The notes: generated by a model from the letters alone, not told the origin. Counted from the stretch's first letter, positions 1 through 7,059 are shown. The stretch: DNA of 18,378 nt from Thermoleophilaceae bacterium (GCA_013813135.1 JACCSF010000234.1:1-18378), one strand, 5' to 3'. Program-made: numbers and translations.

Positions 1-128
1 CCCCCCCCGGGCAGCAGGTGACGGCGGTCGACGCGTCGCATGGCCGCACGGTATGGCGGATTTGCAGGCCTTTTGTAGCCGAGTCATGTAGATGGCGTGA
101 ACCGGCTGTGAAGGGGTACACGCCACGC

Positions 129-299
129 ATGAGGGTCATCGACTGCGATTGCGGGCAGACGCTGCGGGCGGCGAACGACGACGATCTCGCCACCGAGGTG
201 CGCGAGCACGCCGACGAGGGCCATCCGGACATGCAGCTCACGGACGATCAGGCGCGTGAGCTGGTGGTGGACCGGGCCTACGAGGCGAGCGACAGCTAG
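129..299 (+). CDS. DUF1059 family small protein
   Basis: A 56-residue acidic protein whose whole length resembles DUF1059. It opens MRVIDCDCGQTL, continues AANDDDLATEVREHADEGHP and ends with a helix around ARELVVDRAYEA. The CDC and HxD/HP residues (C6, C8, H28, H32) suggest a small metal-binding or redox fold, but the family has no established function. I chose the ATG at 129 because the family begins at this MRxIDC motif; the open frame extends upstream to 18 without family-like sequence. TACACG (117-122) sits 6 nt before the ATG, in the position of a weak -10 for a leaderless message. The 3' end overlaps the tail of the antisense EAL remnant. Family assignment is firm; role unknown. Confidence 0.8.
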   Translation: MRVIDCDCGQTLRAANDDDLATEVREHADEGHPDMQLTDDQARELVVDRAYEASDS

Positions 300-763
300 C
301 CGGAGCGCTCGCGCGGCGGTGCGCGGCGAGCCGCGCCGCAGCATCCAGCGTGCCAGCTCCGGGCGGCAGCGCCCGGCTGAGGACGTAGCCCTGGGCCATG
401 GTGCAGCCCAGCTCGTGCAGGCGGTTCAGGATCGGCTCGCTCTCGACGCTCTCGGCCACGACCCCCAGGCCCAGGTTGCGGCCCAGGTCGATCGTCGAGC
501 GCACGATCGTGGCGTCGTCCTCGTTGGTCGCCATCGCCATCACGAACGAGCGGTCGATCTCGATCTGGTTGATCGGAAGGCGCTTGAGGTGATCTCGAGC
601 TCCAGGCGCGCGGCGTCGAGCTCCCAGGCGTCGAGCAGGCCCTTCACCTGGGCGGGGAACTCCACGTCGAGCAGGTTGTGCGTGGAGACGTTGACCGCCA
701 CGGCCAGCTCGAGCCCTCGCGCTCCCAGCTGCGGCACTGCCTGAGCGCCTCGCCGATCACATA
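238..763 (-). pseudogene. EAL-domain (c-di-GMP phosphodiesterase-like) remnant
   Basis: Pieces of an EAL domain can be read in three frames. YVIGEALRQCRSWEREG (763 down to about 713) is followed, after a one-base shift, by LELAVAVNVSTHNLLD and LDAWELDAARLELEIT (to about 587). The next piece, LKRLPINQIEIDRSFV, then TIVRSTIDLGRNLGLGVVAE and LHELGCTMAQGYVLSRAL, lies in another frame. In intact EAL domains about 40 residues separate the EIT strand from LKRLP, and these carry the DDFGTGYSSL metal-binding motif; here the two blocks touch at about 585-590. The amino-terminal part, including any GGDEF and the EAL signature itself, is absent: the remnant begins right beside the TSUP stop at 780. It cannot encode a working phosphodiesterase. 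An open frame continues from the last recognisable motif to a stop at 238, overlapping the DUF1059 gene. Confidence 0.85.
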
Positions 764-779
764 GGTGAATATCGGCGTA

Positions 780-1535
780 CTACAGGAAGGCCTGTAGCGC
801 GGTGGCCGCCCCGGCAACCACGAGGATCGCGCCGATTCCGCGCAGGAGCTGTTGCTCGCCCAGCCTGCCGGTGAGGCGAGCGCCCAGGACGGCGCCGGGA
901 ATGGAGGCGGCGGCCCCGACGGCCAGGACCATCCAGTCCACGCCGCCTGGCACGTGGCCCACCACGCCGGCCACGCCTACCCAGAACCCGACGGCCAGGT
1001 TCGTGCCGACCGCCCGCGCCGGCGCCTCCCCGACCCAGCGCAGCAGGGCCGGCATACGCAGCGAGCCGAGAATCAGCCCGACCAGGCCGCCCAGGAGCCC
1101 GATCAGCGCGCCCGATACAACGGCTGCGCGCACGTCCAGGCCGTCGCGCTCAGCGCCGTCGCCGCGCGGCTGCGGCTTTCTGCGCAGCAGGTCGACGCCG
1201 AAGTAGAGGAGCGTGGCTCCGATCACGAGCAGCAGCGCGGTGTCCGGGATCGCACCCGAGATCAGGCCGCCGACCACGGCGCCGGCCATCGAGGGTGGGG
1301 CCATCCAGGCGAACAGGCGCCAATTGATGCGCCCGGCGCGGATATGGGCGACGGCGGCGGCAAAGGCCGCCACGCCGGAGATGCCGATGTTCGCGCCAGC
1401 CCCCGCGGCGGGCGAGGCCGCCACGAGCAGGACCGCCGGCAGGCGGATATTGCCCAGCACGAGCCCGACGGCCCCGCCGGCGAAGGCGACGACGAAGCAC
1501 CAAACGCAGAGGGCGGCCAGCTCGAGCGGGTCCAT
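780..1535 (-). CDS. TauE/SafE (TSUP) family permease
   Basis: A 251-residue, very hydrophobic protein of TSUP type. It has two similar halves, each a helix bundle starting with a GxxVGLxLGxxRxPALL-like repeat: GGAVGLVLGNIRLPAVLL near residues 20-37 and GGLVGLILGSLRMPALL in the second half. A charged loop (LLRRKPQPRGDGAERDG) separates them, and I estimate 7-8 membrane segments. The family exports or imports small sulfur-containing or organic anions (sulfite, sulfoacetate, taurine-related), but substrates are rarely predictable. I chose the ATG at 1535; a GTG at 1610 in the same frame would lie inside the palindrome and adds a non-hydrophobic leader. The gene is divergent from the znuA-like gene and shares its upstream region, so metal-dependent control is possible. 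A 7-bp hairpin (780-797) spans the stop codon. Confidence 0.85.
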   Translation of the reverse strand: MDPLELAALCVWCFVVAFAGGAVGLVLGNIRLPAVLLVAASPAAGAGANIGISGVAAFAAAVAHIRAGRINWRLFAWMAPPSMAGAVVGGLISGAIPDTALLLVIGATLLYFGVDLLRRKPQPRGDGAERDGLDVRAAVVSGALIGLLGGLVGLILGSLRMPALLRWVGEAPARAVGTNLAVGFWVGVAGVVGHVPGGVDWMVLAVGAAASIPGAVLGARLTGRLGEQQLLRGIGAILVVAGAATALQAFL

Positions 1536-1607
1536 CGGCAGCGGCAGTCTTGCGCTTTGGCGAGTTGTGAACGGGTCCGGCCCTCGGCCTCGCACCGGCA
1601 AAAAAGG

Positions 1608-1634
1608 CACAAGTGAGAATCATTCTCACTTGTG
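1608..1634. promoter_or_regulatory. 27-bp palindrome, probable Fur/Zur-family operator
   Basis: Two 13-bp arms match perfectly around a single central base at 1621. The 15-bp core, TGAGAATCATTCTCA (1614-1628), has the shape of known actinobacterial Zur and Fur boxes (TGAnAATnATTnTCA). It lies in the divergent promoter region of the TSUP permease and the zinc-binding lipoprotein, directly upstream of a TATCCT -10-like hexamer at 1635-1640, so a bound repressor would block znuA transcription. Assignment to Zur rather than Fur rests on the adjacent znuA-like gene. Confidence 0.8.
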
Positions 1635-1640
1635 TATCCT
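1635..1640 (+). promoter_or_regulatory. Putative -10 element (TATCCT) of the znuA-like gene
   Basis: TATCCT touches the downstream edge of the palindrome and ends 9 nt before the GTG at 1650. That predicts a leaderless or nearly leaderless transcript, with the operator covering the -35 and spacer region. No good -35 hexamer is visible. Confidence 0.45.
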
Positions 1641-1649
1641 GCGCCCATC

Positions 1650-2606
1650 GTGCCCTCGCCCCGCGCCTCCGTCGTCGCCCTCCTGGCTGCCGCCGCCGCG
1701 TCCGTTCTGGTGGTCGCCGCCGGCTGCGGCGATGAAGGGGGAGGGGCGAACGGGACGAGCGTGAGCGCGGTCGCCACCACCACCCAGGTCGCCGACCTGG
1801 TGCGCAACGTAGGCGGCAGCCGCGTGGCCGTCGACGGCATCCTGCCGGCGAACGCCGACCCCCATGGCTACGAGCCGCGTCCGAGCGACGCCGCCGCGCT
1901 CACCGATGCCGACGTCGTGTTCCAGGCGGGAGGCGACATCGACGAGTGGCTCGACGAGGTGGTCGACAGCGCCGGGGGCCACGCCGAGCGCGTCACCCTG
2001 ATCGACTCGGTCACGACGGTCGAAGGCGAGGACGAGCACGGCGAGGAGACCGATCCGCACTGGTGGCAGGATCCGCGCAACGCCATCCTCGCCGTCGCGG
2101 CGATCCGGGGCGCGCTGGTCAGGGCCGACCCCGACGGCCGCGCCGGCTACGAGCGCCGTGCGGCCGGCTACTCGGGCAAGCTGCGGCGGCTCGACGCAGA
2201 GGTGGCGCGCTGCATCGACCAGGTCCCCGCCGGCAAGCGCAAGCTGGTGACCACACATGACGCGCTCGGCTACTTCGCCAACCGCTACGGGATCGAGGTG
2301 ATCGGCGCCGTGATCCCCGCCTTGTCCACCCAGGCCCAGCCGTCGGCGAAGGACGTGGGGGAGCTGGTCGACCAGATCAAGAGCGAGGGCGTCGAGGCGA
2401 TCTTCCCCGAGGCGTCGCTCTCGCGGAAGCTCGAGCAGGCGATTTCCCGCGAGGCCGGCGCCGAGGTCGGGGGACAGCTCTGGGCCGACACGCTCGGGCC
2501 CGAGGGCTCGAGCGGCGAGACCTACCTCGACGCGGTCCGGGCCAACGCCGGCACGCTCGCCGAGGGCCTGTCCGGCGGCAGCGTGACCTGTAGCTTCAGC
2601 CGCTGA
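1650..2606 (+). CDS. znuA: Zinc ABC transporter substrate-binding lipoprotein (ZnuA-like)
   Basis: A 318-residue cluster A-I (ZnuA/TroA type) solute-binding protein. Residues 1-25 form a lipoprotein signal with hydrophobic core LLAAAAASVLVVAAG and the lipid-modified cysteine C26. Expected metal ligands are H72 in DPHGYEP, H137 in DPHWW, H203 in TTHDALGYF and D280 in WADTLGP. A short acidic, histidine-poor loop (EGEDEHGEE) stands where ZnuA proteins usually carry a His-rich loop. I chose the GTG at 1650 because it begins the signal peptide; an in-frame GTG at 1632 lies inside the palindrome. The protein should deliver Zn2+ (or Mn2+) at the outer face of the membrane to a ZnuBC permease. No ATPase or permease gene follows; the next DNA is an antisense MMPL pseudogene. 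The palindrome points to zinc repression. Confidence 0.88.
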   Translation: MPSPRASVVALLAAAAASVLVVAAGCGDEGGGANGTSVSAVATTTQVADLVRNVGGSRVAVDGILPANADPHGYEPRPSDAAALTDADVVFQAGGDIDEWLDEVVDSAGGHAERVTLIDSVTTVEGEDEHGEETDPHWWQDPRNAILAVAAIRGALVRADPDGRAGYERRAAGYSGKLRRLDAEVARCIDQVPAGKRKLVTTHDALGYFANRYGIEVIGAVIPALSTQAQPSAKDVGELVDQIKSEGVEAIFPEASLSRKLEQAISREAGAEVGGQLWADTLGPEGSSGETYLDAVRANAGTLAEGLSGGSVTCSFSR

Positions 2607-4850
2607 CGGCCGGCTCGGGCTCCGCCGGGCGCTGCTCGGCGTCACGGCGGTCGAAGAAGTCGCCGCCCTCGATGCTGATCGGCGGCAGCACGCGCCCGAG
2701 TCACCCCGGCATCCACCACGCGGCGCGCCCGAGCAGCGTCATCACCGCGGGCACGGCGAGGCAGCGCACGACGGTGGCGTCGATGGCGATCGCCACGGCT
2801 AGACCGACGCCGAACTCCTTGACGACCGCGTTGCCGTTCAGCACGAAGCTCGAGAACACGCAGACCATGATCAGCGCTGCGGAGGTGATCACGCGGCCGG
2901 TCGAGGCGAGGCCGTCCACGACCGCCTTGTGGGGGTCGTCGTCCTGCTTGTAGTGCTCCTGGATCTGCGTCAGCAGGAACACCTAGTAGTCCATCGACAG
3001 GCCGAACAGGATCGCGAACATGAGCAGCGGGACGTAGCTCGCGATCGGGACCGAGCCATCGAGCCCGATCAGCTCCGCGCCGTGGCCCTCCTGGAAGACG
3101 AACGTGACCACGCCGTAGGCGGCTCCCACCGACAGCAGGTTCGCCGCGGCCGCCTTCAGCGGGAGCAGCACGGACCGGAAGGCCATCAGCAGCACCACGA
3201 AGCTGAGCCCGACCACGATCAGGATCATCTGCGGCAGCTTGTCGCTGATGCGGGCAGCGAGGTCGATGTAGCCGGCGGTCTGGCCGCCCGCGAAGACGGT
3301 GAGGTCGGTGCCCTTGGTGGCGTCCGGGACCACCGAGTCGCGCAGGCGGTTGACCGTGTCGACCGTGTCGGGCGACGAGGGAGCCGTCTTGGCGACCGCG
3401 GTGAACACCGCCACGGTGCCCTTGGGATCCACCGTGGCCTGCGACACCGACTTGATGCCCGGGTCCTTCTTGATCGCGTCCTCGAGGCTCGTGAGGCGCG
3501 TGTCCGTCGCCGGTGACTCGGCCAGCTTCTTCTGCTGAGCGAGCTGCTGCGTCGACGAGGCGGTCTGCTGCTGGACCTGCTGCTCGGCCTGGGCCTGCGG
3601 GACGCCCTCGGCGATCAGCTGCTGCTCCTGGGCGGCGATCTGCTGCTGCTGTTGGGCCTGCTTGTCGTTGATCTGGTTGAGCTGCTTCTGGTCCGGCTTG
3701 GCCTTCGAGCCGAGATCGACGCCGATCAGCAGCGGCCCGTTCGCTCCCGCGCCGAATCCCTTGGCGATGAGGTCGTACGCCTGGCGCGCCGTGGTGTCCT
3801 TCGGCAGCTCGCCGCTGTCCGAGGAGCCGAGGTTGAGGTTCAGGACCGGGATGGAGAGCGCGACGAGGATGCCGCGGGGAGCAGCGTGGTCGCCGCCATC
3901 ACGGCGACCAGCACGGCGACCGCGGCGCTGTAGCCCATGTTCCCGACGAAGGGGATGCCCGAGGCCAACAGCGAGACCAGCGCGATCACGACCGTGATCC
4001 CGGCGAAGACGACGGCGCCGCCCGCCGTGGCGGTGGCGCGCGAGATCGACTCGCCCATGTCCATGCCGGCGCGCAGCTGGAGCTTGTGCCGGGTGACGAT
4101 GAACAGGGCGTAGTCGATCCCGACCCCGAGCCCGATCATCGTGGCGAGCGTGGGGGCGACGCTCGGCACGTCCACCACGTGCCCCAGCAGCTTGATCAGC
4201 GCGAGCGACGCGACCAGCCCCAGCACCGCGGTCACGATCGGCAGCAGCATCGCCGTGACCGTGCCGAAGGCGAACAGCAGGATCACGACCGCCGCTGCCA
4301 GGCCGATCGCCTCGCTCGACTCGGTGTTCGACTCCGACACCGCCTGGCCGAGGTAGCCGCCCGTCGCGACCGTCAGGCCGCCATCGGTCGCCGGGCTCTC
4401 GGCGTCGATGATCGCCTCGGCGTCCTCGTCGGTGAGGTCGGACGGCCCGTCCTTGAGCGTGACCGAGATGTACCCGATCTTCTTGTCCTTGCTGAGCGCG
4501 ACCTTGCCGGCCTTGCCGAGCGGGCTGACCGCGCGCTCGACGCCGGGGGCCTTCTTCAGCGAGTCGACCGTCGCCTTGACGGCCTTCTTGTTCTTGGAGT
4601 CGGTGAGCTTGCCGCTGGACGCCTCGAGCACAACCGGGTTGGTGCCGTAGGCCTGGCTCGGCAGGTGGTCCTTGAGCAGGTTCTGGGCGTTCGTGGAGCC
4701 CGTGCCGGGGAGCGACAGGTTGTCGCTCGTCTTCTCGCCGGCGGCGTTCGCGATCAGGGCAATCGCGATCACCGCGACGAGCCACGCTCCAATCACGGGC
4801 CAGTGGTGGCGGCTGCAAAAGCCACCGAGGCGGTAGAGCGGGCCAGTCAT
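2596..4850 (-). pseudogene. MMPL/RND-family membrane transporter, inactivated
   Basis: The first half (4850 to about 3870) reads MTGPLYRLGGFCSRHHWPV and continues through the first membrane domain with GLGVGIDYALFIVTRHK, a hallmark of MMPL lipid/drug exporters. At about 3867-3872 the frame changes: AATTLLPA runs directly into ILVALSIPVLNLNLGSSD, and the 50-70 residues normally between these blocks are missing. The second half has a Gln-rich, probably coiled-coil insert (about 3530-3670) and a second membrane domain. At LSMDYE the conserved Glu codon is TAG (2983-2985). After FLLTQIQEHY a further TGA (2701-2703) replaces the expected Trp in WWMPxW, and the reading then continues to DFFDRRDAEQRPAEPEPAV and a stop at 2596. 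That is one deletion/frameshift and two nonsense codons. The SD-like GGAGG at 4855-4859 and a TACTGT hexamer at 4863-4868 survive. The 3' end overlaps znuA by 11 bp. Confidence 0.88.
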
Positions 4851-4854
4851 GCCG

Positions 4855-4868
4855 CCTCCGGGACAGTA
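4855..4868 (-). promoter_or_regulatory. SD and possible -10 of the MMPL pseudogene
   Basis: Reading the minus strand, TACTGT (4863-4868) lies 12 nt before the ATG at 4850, and GGAGG (4855-4859) lies 4 nt before it. The hexamer falls in the 43-bp gap after the fur-family gene, so the MMPL gene may have had its own start signal or been co-transcribed. Confidence 0.3.
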
Positions 4869-4893
4869 GCCCGGGCGGGGGGCACTGGCAAAT

Positions 4894-5340
4894 TCAGTGT
4901 CGTGAGCCGGCAGCCCGGCAGCCCGGGCACTCGCCGCGCAGCGTCACGTCGTGCGCGTCAATCGCGTAGTCCACGCGCTCGGAGAGCTGCTCGATCGCCT
5001 GCTCCAGCTCGCGGTCCTCGAAAGCCGTCACCGCGCCGCAGCTCTCGCAGACGATGTGGTGGTGGTGCTCGCCGCTCGGGTCGATCGGCTCATAGCGGGC
5101 CACGCCCTCGGCCGCGTCCACGCGCCGGGCCAGCCGCAGCCGGTCGAGCAGCTCGAGCGTGCGGTAGATCGAGGCCACGCCCACGTCCTCGCCGCGCTCG
5201 CGCAGGCGGTCGGCGATCTCCTTGGCGGTGACGCTGCAGCCGAGCGTGGCGAGCGTCTCGACCACGGCCGATCGCGGGGCGCTGACGCGGTAGCCGTCGC
5301 GCTCGAGCGTGTCGCGGGCGTGTCCGATCCAGTCAGTCAT
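4894..5340 (-). CDS. Fur-family metalloregulator (candidate Zur)
   Basis: A 148-residue protein of normal Fur-family length. Residues 10-70 form the winged helix, with recognition helix GVASIYRTLELL (54-65). The dimerisation/metal part has the HHHH run at 92-95 in EHHHHIVCESCG, and two CxxC pairs, C98/C101 and C138/C141, expected to hold the structural zinc. The family represses genes when loaded with a metal corepressor. The palindrome at 1608-1634 next to a znuA-like gene makes Zur the best guess. The neighbouring superoxide dismutase leaves Fur, Mur or Nur possible, since some actinobacterial relatives control sod genes. Start ATG at 5340; a TATCCT hexamer (5353-5358, minus) lies 12 nt upstream. 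Family certain, metal inferred. Confidence 0.88.
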   Translation of the reverse strand: MTDWIGHARDTLERDGYRVSAPRSAVVETLATLGCSVTAKEIADRLRERGEDVGVASIYRTLELLDRLRLARRVDAAEGVARYEPIDPSGEHHHHIVCESCGAVTAFEDRELEQAIEQLSERVDYAIDAHDVTLRGECPGCRAAGSRH

Positions 5341-5352
5341 GCCGTCATTCGA

Positions 5353-5358
5353 AGGATA
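5353..5358 (-). promoter_or_regulatory. Putative -10 element (TATCCT) of the Fur-family gene
   Basis: The minus-strand hexamer TATCCT, identical to the one before znuA, ends 12 nt before the ATG. No Shine-Dalgarno sequence fits in the intervening bases, suggesting a very short leader. Confidence 0.35.
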
Positions 5359-5394
5359 GGCCGCGTCCCTTCGACCGAGAGCTGGCGTCGATGC

Positions 5395-5422
5395 GCGGGC
5401 TTGACCGCGAGCGCGAGCCCGC
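5395..5422. terminator. Weak hairpin between sod and the Fur-family gene
   Basis: GCGGGCT (5395-5401) pairs perfectly with AGCCCGC (5416-5422) across a 14-nt loop, in the 118-bp gap after the superoxide dismutase stop (minus strand). There is no T-run, so it may only slow transcription or be chance in GC-rich DNA. The rest of the gap shows only the possible -10 of the Fur-family gene. Confidence 0.25.
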
Positions 5423-5458
5423 CGGAGCGGACTCGCGCAGTCACGTCGCCGAGGAGGC

Positions 5459-6064
5459 TCAGCTCACGGCCGCGTGGCCCTCGGCCACCTTCGCCCAATT
5501 GACCACGTTCCACCACGCGTCCAGATAGTCCGGACGGCGGTTCTGGTACTTGAGGTAGTAGGCGTGCTCCCAGACGTCGACGCCGAGCAGCGGCGTCTTG
5601 GAGTCGGTGATCGGGTTGTCCTGGTTGGGCGTGGAGACCACGGCAAGCGAGGAGCCGTCGTGCACCAGCCATGCCCAGCCCGAGCCGAACTGGCCCACGC
5701 CGGCGTCCTTGAGCTTCGACTGGAAGTCGCCGAAGGACCCAAAGGCCGAGTCGATCGCCTCGGCGAGCGCGCCGTCGGGCTCACCGCCGCCGTCCGGCGA
5801 CAGCCACTCCCAGAACAGCGAGTGGTTGTAGTGCCCACCACCGTTGTTGCGCACGGCGGTGCGCTTGTCCTCCGGGATCTGCGAGAGGTTGGCCACCACC
5901 TCCTCGATCGGCTTGTCGGCCCACTCGGTCCCCTCGAGCGCGGCGTTGACCTTGTCCACGTAGGCCTGGTGATGCTTGTCGCGGTGGACGCGCATGGTCG
6001 CCTCGTCGATATGAGGCTCGAGGGCGGCGTAGTCGTAGGGAAGCGGTGGTACCTCGTACGGCAT
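5459..6064 (-). CDS. sodA: Superoxide dismutase, manganese type
   Basis: A 201-residue cytoplasmic Fe/Mn superoxide dismutase with no signal peptide, converting superoxide to oxygen and hydrogen peroxide. The metal ligands are H27 (MRVHRDKHH), H81 (GGGHYNHSLFW), D163 and H167 (GVDVWEHAYYLKY). Residues GGGHYNH rather than an AAQxxNH motif, and NQD near 148-150, favour manganese over iron. Length and motif order are complete. The start at 6064 is fixed by a strong AAGGAG (6070-6075) 5 nt upstream. The divergent gene begins 117 bp away; a candidate -10 (TAGAGT, 6095-6100) gives a leader of roughly 25 nt. It lies just upstream of the Fur-family gene on the same strand, so metal-linked control is plausible. 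Confidence 0.95.
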   Translation of the reverse strand: MPYEVPPLPYDYAALEPHIDEATMRVHRDKHHQAYVDKVNAALEGTEWADKPIEEVVANLSQIPEDKRTAVRNNGGGHYNHSLFWEWLSPDGGGEPDGALAEAIDSAFGSFGDFQSKLKDAGVGQFGSGWAWLVHDGSSLAVVSTPNQDNPITDSKTPLLGVDVWEHAYYLKYQNRRPDYLDAWWNVVNWAKVAEGHAAVS

Positions 6065-6069
6065 CTGGG

Positions 6070-6075
6070 CTCCTT
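6070..6075 (-). promoter_or_regulatory. Strong Shine-Dalgarno of sodA
   Basis: Minus-strand AAGGAG ends 5 nt before the ATG. It stands out because many genes in this window have no SD. Confidence 0.75.
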
Positions 6076-6094
6076 GTTCGTTATTCCGTCATGC

Positions 6095-6100
6095 ACTCTA
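6095..6100 (-). promoter_or_regulatory. Candidate -10 (TAGAGT) of sodA
   Basis: Minus-strand TAGAGT lies 30 nt before the ATG, leaving room for a short leader carrying the SD. No convincing -35 hexamer is visible at 16-18 bp. Confidence 0.3.
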
Positions 6101-6117
6101 TTCCCGGGTCGCAGGAT

Positions 6118-6162
6118 TGACCGCCGTCCCTTGGTCGTAGGCCGATCGGCCGATGACCGCCG
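6118..6162. promoter_or_regulatory. Palindrome with flanking direct repeats in the sodA/EEP divergent region
   Basis: A perfect 12-bp palindrome, GGCCGATCGGCC (6140-6151), is flanked by two direct copies of TGACCGCCG (6118-6126 and 6154-6162). It could be an operator shared by the two divergent genes. Short GC-rich palindromes also arise by chance here. Confidence 0.3.
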
Positions 6163-6164
6163 CG

Positions 6165-6170
6165 TAATCT
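6165..6170 (+). promoter_or_regulatory. Putative -10 (TAATCT) of the EEP-family gene
   Basis: TAATCT ends 11 nt before the ATG at 6182, and the bases between contain no SD. This suggests a leader of only a few bases. Confidence 0.4.
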
Positions 6171-6181
6171 GGGCCGCCCCC

Positions 6182-6958
6182 ATGGTGCTGCTGTCCTGGA
6201 ATGTCGCCGGCCGGGTCTCCCGCGCCGCCGAGCAGGCCGACCTCGTCGCGGGCGCGGGAGCCGATGTTGTGTGCCTGCAGGAGCTGAGCCCGGCGACGGC
6301 CTCAGCCTGGAGCGATCGCTTGAAATCTGCCGGCTACCACGTGACGGTGGCGGAGCTGCCGGCCGCGCGCGAGTCGTCGCGGCCGCTGGGCGTGCTGATC
6401 GCGGCCCGCTCCGGGCTGCGGGCGAGCTCGATCGACGGCGTGCCCTGGCCCGAGCGCGCGTTGGCGGCGCGCTTGGAAGAGGGGCTCGAGGTCGTGAACG
6501 TCCATTCGCCGATCAGCCCGAAGCCCGGGCTCGCCAAGGTGCTGACCCACGAGGCGGTCTTCCGGCACATGGTCGCGGGCGCCGGCCACCCGCGCCTGGT
6601 CTGCGGCGACCTCAACACGCCGCGGCGCGAGCACGCCGACGGCAGCGTGTGGACGTTCGCCCGCACGCGCAGGGGGGTGCTGAGGCCCGAGCGCGGCGAG
6701 CGCTGGGACACGGCCGAGACCGCGCTGGTCCGAGGGCTCGAGCCGAACGGGTTCCGCGACGCGTTTCGGGAGCGGCACGGGCACACGCTCAAGGAGGTGT
6801 CCTGGGCGTGGCCGAGGGGCGGCGGCTACCGCCTGGACCACCTGGTCGTCTCCGAGGAGATCGACGTCCAGAACTGCAGCTACCTGCACGAATGGCGAAC
6901 GGACCACAAGCTCTCGGATCATTCGCCGCTCGTCGCCGAGCTGACGGTGGCTCGCTAG
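6182..6958 (+). CDS. Endonuclease/exonuclease/phosphatase family protein
   Basis: A 258-residue EEP-fold protein. Conserved blocks appear in order: LLSWNVAGR at the amino end (Asn), VVCLQEL (metal-binding Glu), VVNVHSP, LVCGDLNTPR (catalytic DxN), YRLDHLVVSEEI and the final SDHSPLVAEL (the Asp-His pair). This set is that of Mg2+-dependent phosphodiesterases such as exonuclease III, DNase I and sphingomyelinase relatives. No signal peptide or DNA-binding extension is visible, so a cytoplasmic nuclease or phosphatase is likely, with substrate unknown. I start at the ATG at 6182 because the SWNVAG strand begins there; the open frame upstream is antisense to sodA and not real. The stop TAG (6956-6958) overlaps the putative -10 of the tRNA-Leu gene. 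Confidence 0.85.
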   Translation: MVLLSWNVAGRVSRAAEQADLVAGAGADVVCLQELSPATASAWSDRLKSAGYHVTVAELPAARESSRPLGVLIAARSGLRASSIDGVPWPERALAARLEEGLEVVNVHSPISPKPGLAKVLTHEAVFRHMVAGAGHPRLVCGDLNTPRREHADGSVWTFARTRRGVLRPERGERWDTAETALVRGLEPNGFRDAFRERHGHTLKEVSWAWPRGGGYRLDHLVVSEEIDVQNCSYLHEWRTDHKLSDHSPLVAELTVAR

Positions 6959-6961
6959 GCT
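6956..6961 (+). promoter_or_regulatory. Putative -10 (TAGGCT) of tRNA-Leu
   Basis: TAGGCT begins at the stop codon of the preceding gene and ends 10 nt before the tRNA 5' end. The same hexamer precedes the SDR gene at 15421-15426 and the glycosyltransferase at 10316-10321 (minus strand). Confidence 0.4.
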
Positions 6962-6971
6962 TGACGCTCCC

Positions 6972-7057
6972 GCGGCTGTGGCGGAACTGGTAGACGCCCA
7001 GGCTTCAGGTGCCTGTGCTCCTTACGGGGCGTGGAGGTTCGAATCCTCTCAGCCGCA
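6972..7057 (+). tRNA. tRNA-Leu(CAG)
   Basis: Acceptor arm GCGGCTG (6972-6978) pairs with CAGCCGC (7050-7056), discriminator A at 7057. The anticodon stem CAGGC/GCCTG encloses loop TTCAGGT, with anticodon CAG at 7006-7008, reading CUG leucine codons. A long variable arm (GCTCC..GGGGC), typical of leucine tRNAs, and a T arm with GGTTCGAAT follow. CCA is not encoded. CUG is the expected main leucine codon in such GC-rich DNA. Confidence 0.96.
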
Positions 7058-7059
7058 TT

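Noticed and set aside
1..128. Possible gene at the left edge
   Set aside because: The plus frame open from 18 has no family-like sequence before the DUF1059 start at 129, and nothing convincing is seen on the minus strand.
780..797. Hairpin CTACAGG-aagg-CCTGTAG as TSUP terminator
   Set aside because: Stem of 7 bp with no T-run and it includes the stop codon; too weak to call.
3530..3670. CAG/CTG-rich stretch as a repeat element
   Set aside because: It encodes the Gln-rich insert of the MMPL protein and is not a regular tandem repeat.
2929..5231. Plus-strand open frames opposite the MMPL and Fur-family genes
   Set aside because: Composition is that of antisense shadows (Asp/Arg/His-rich) and no motif is recognisable.
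5474..6181. Upstream open extension of the EEP-family gene
   Set aside because: It is antisense to sodA, and the EEP fold begins at the ATG at 6182.
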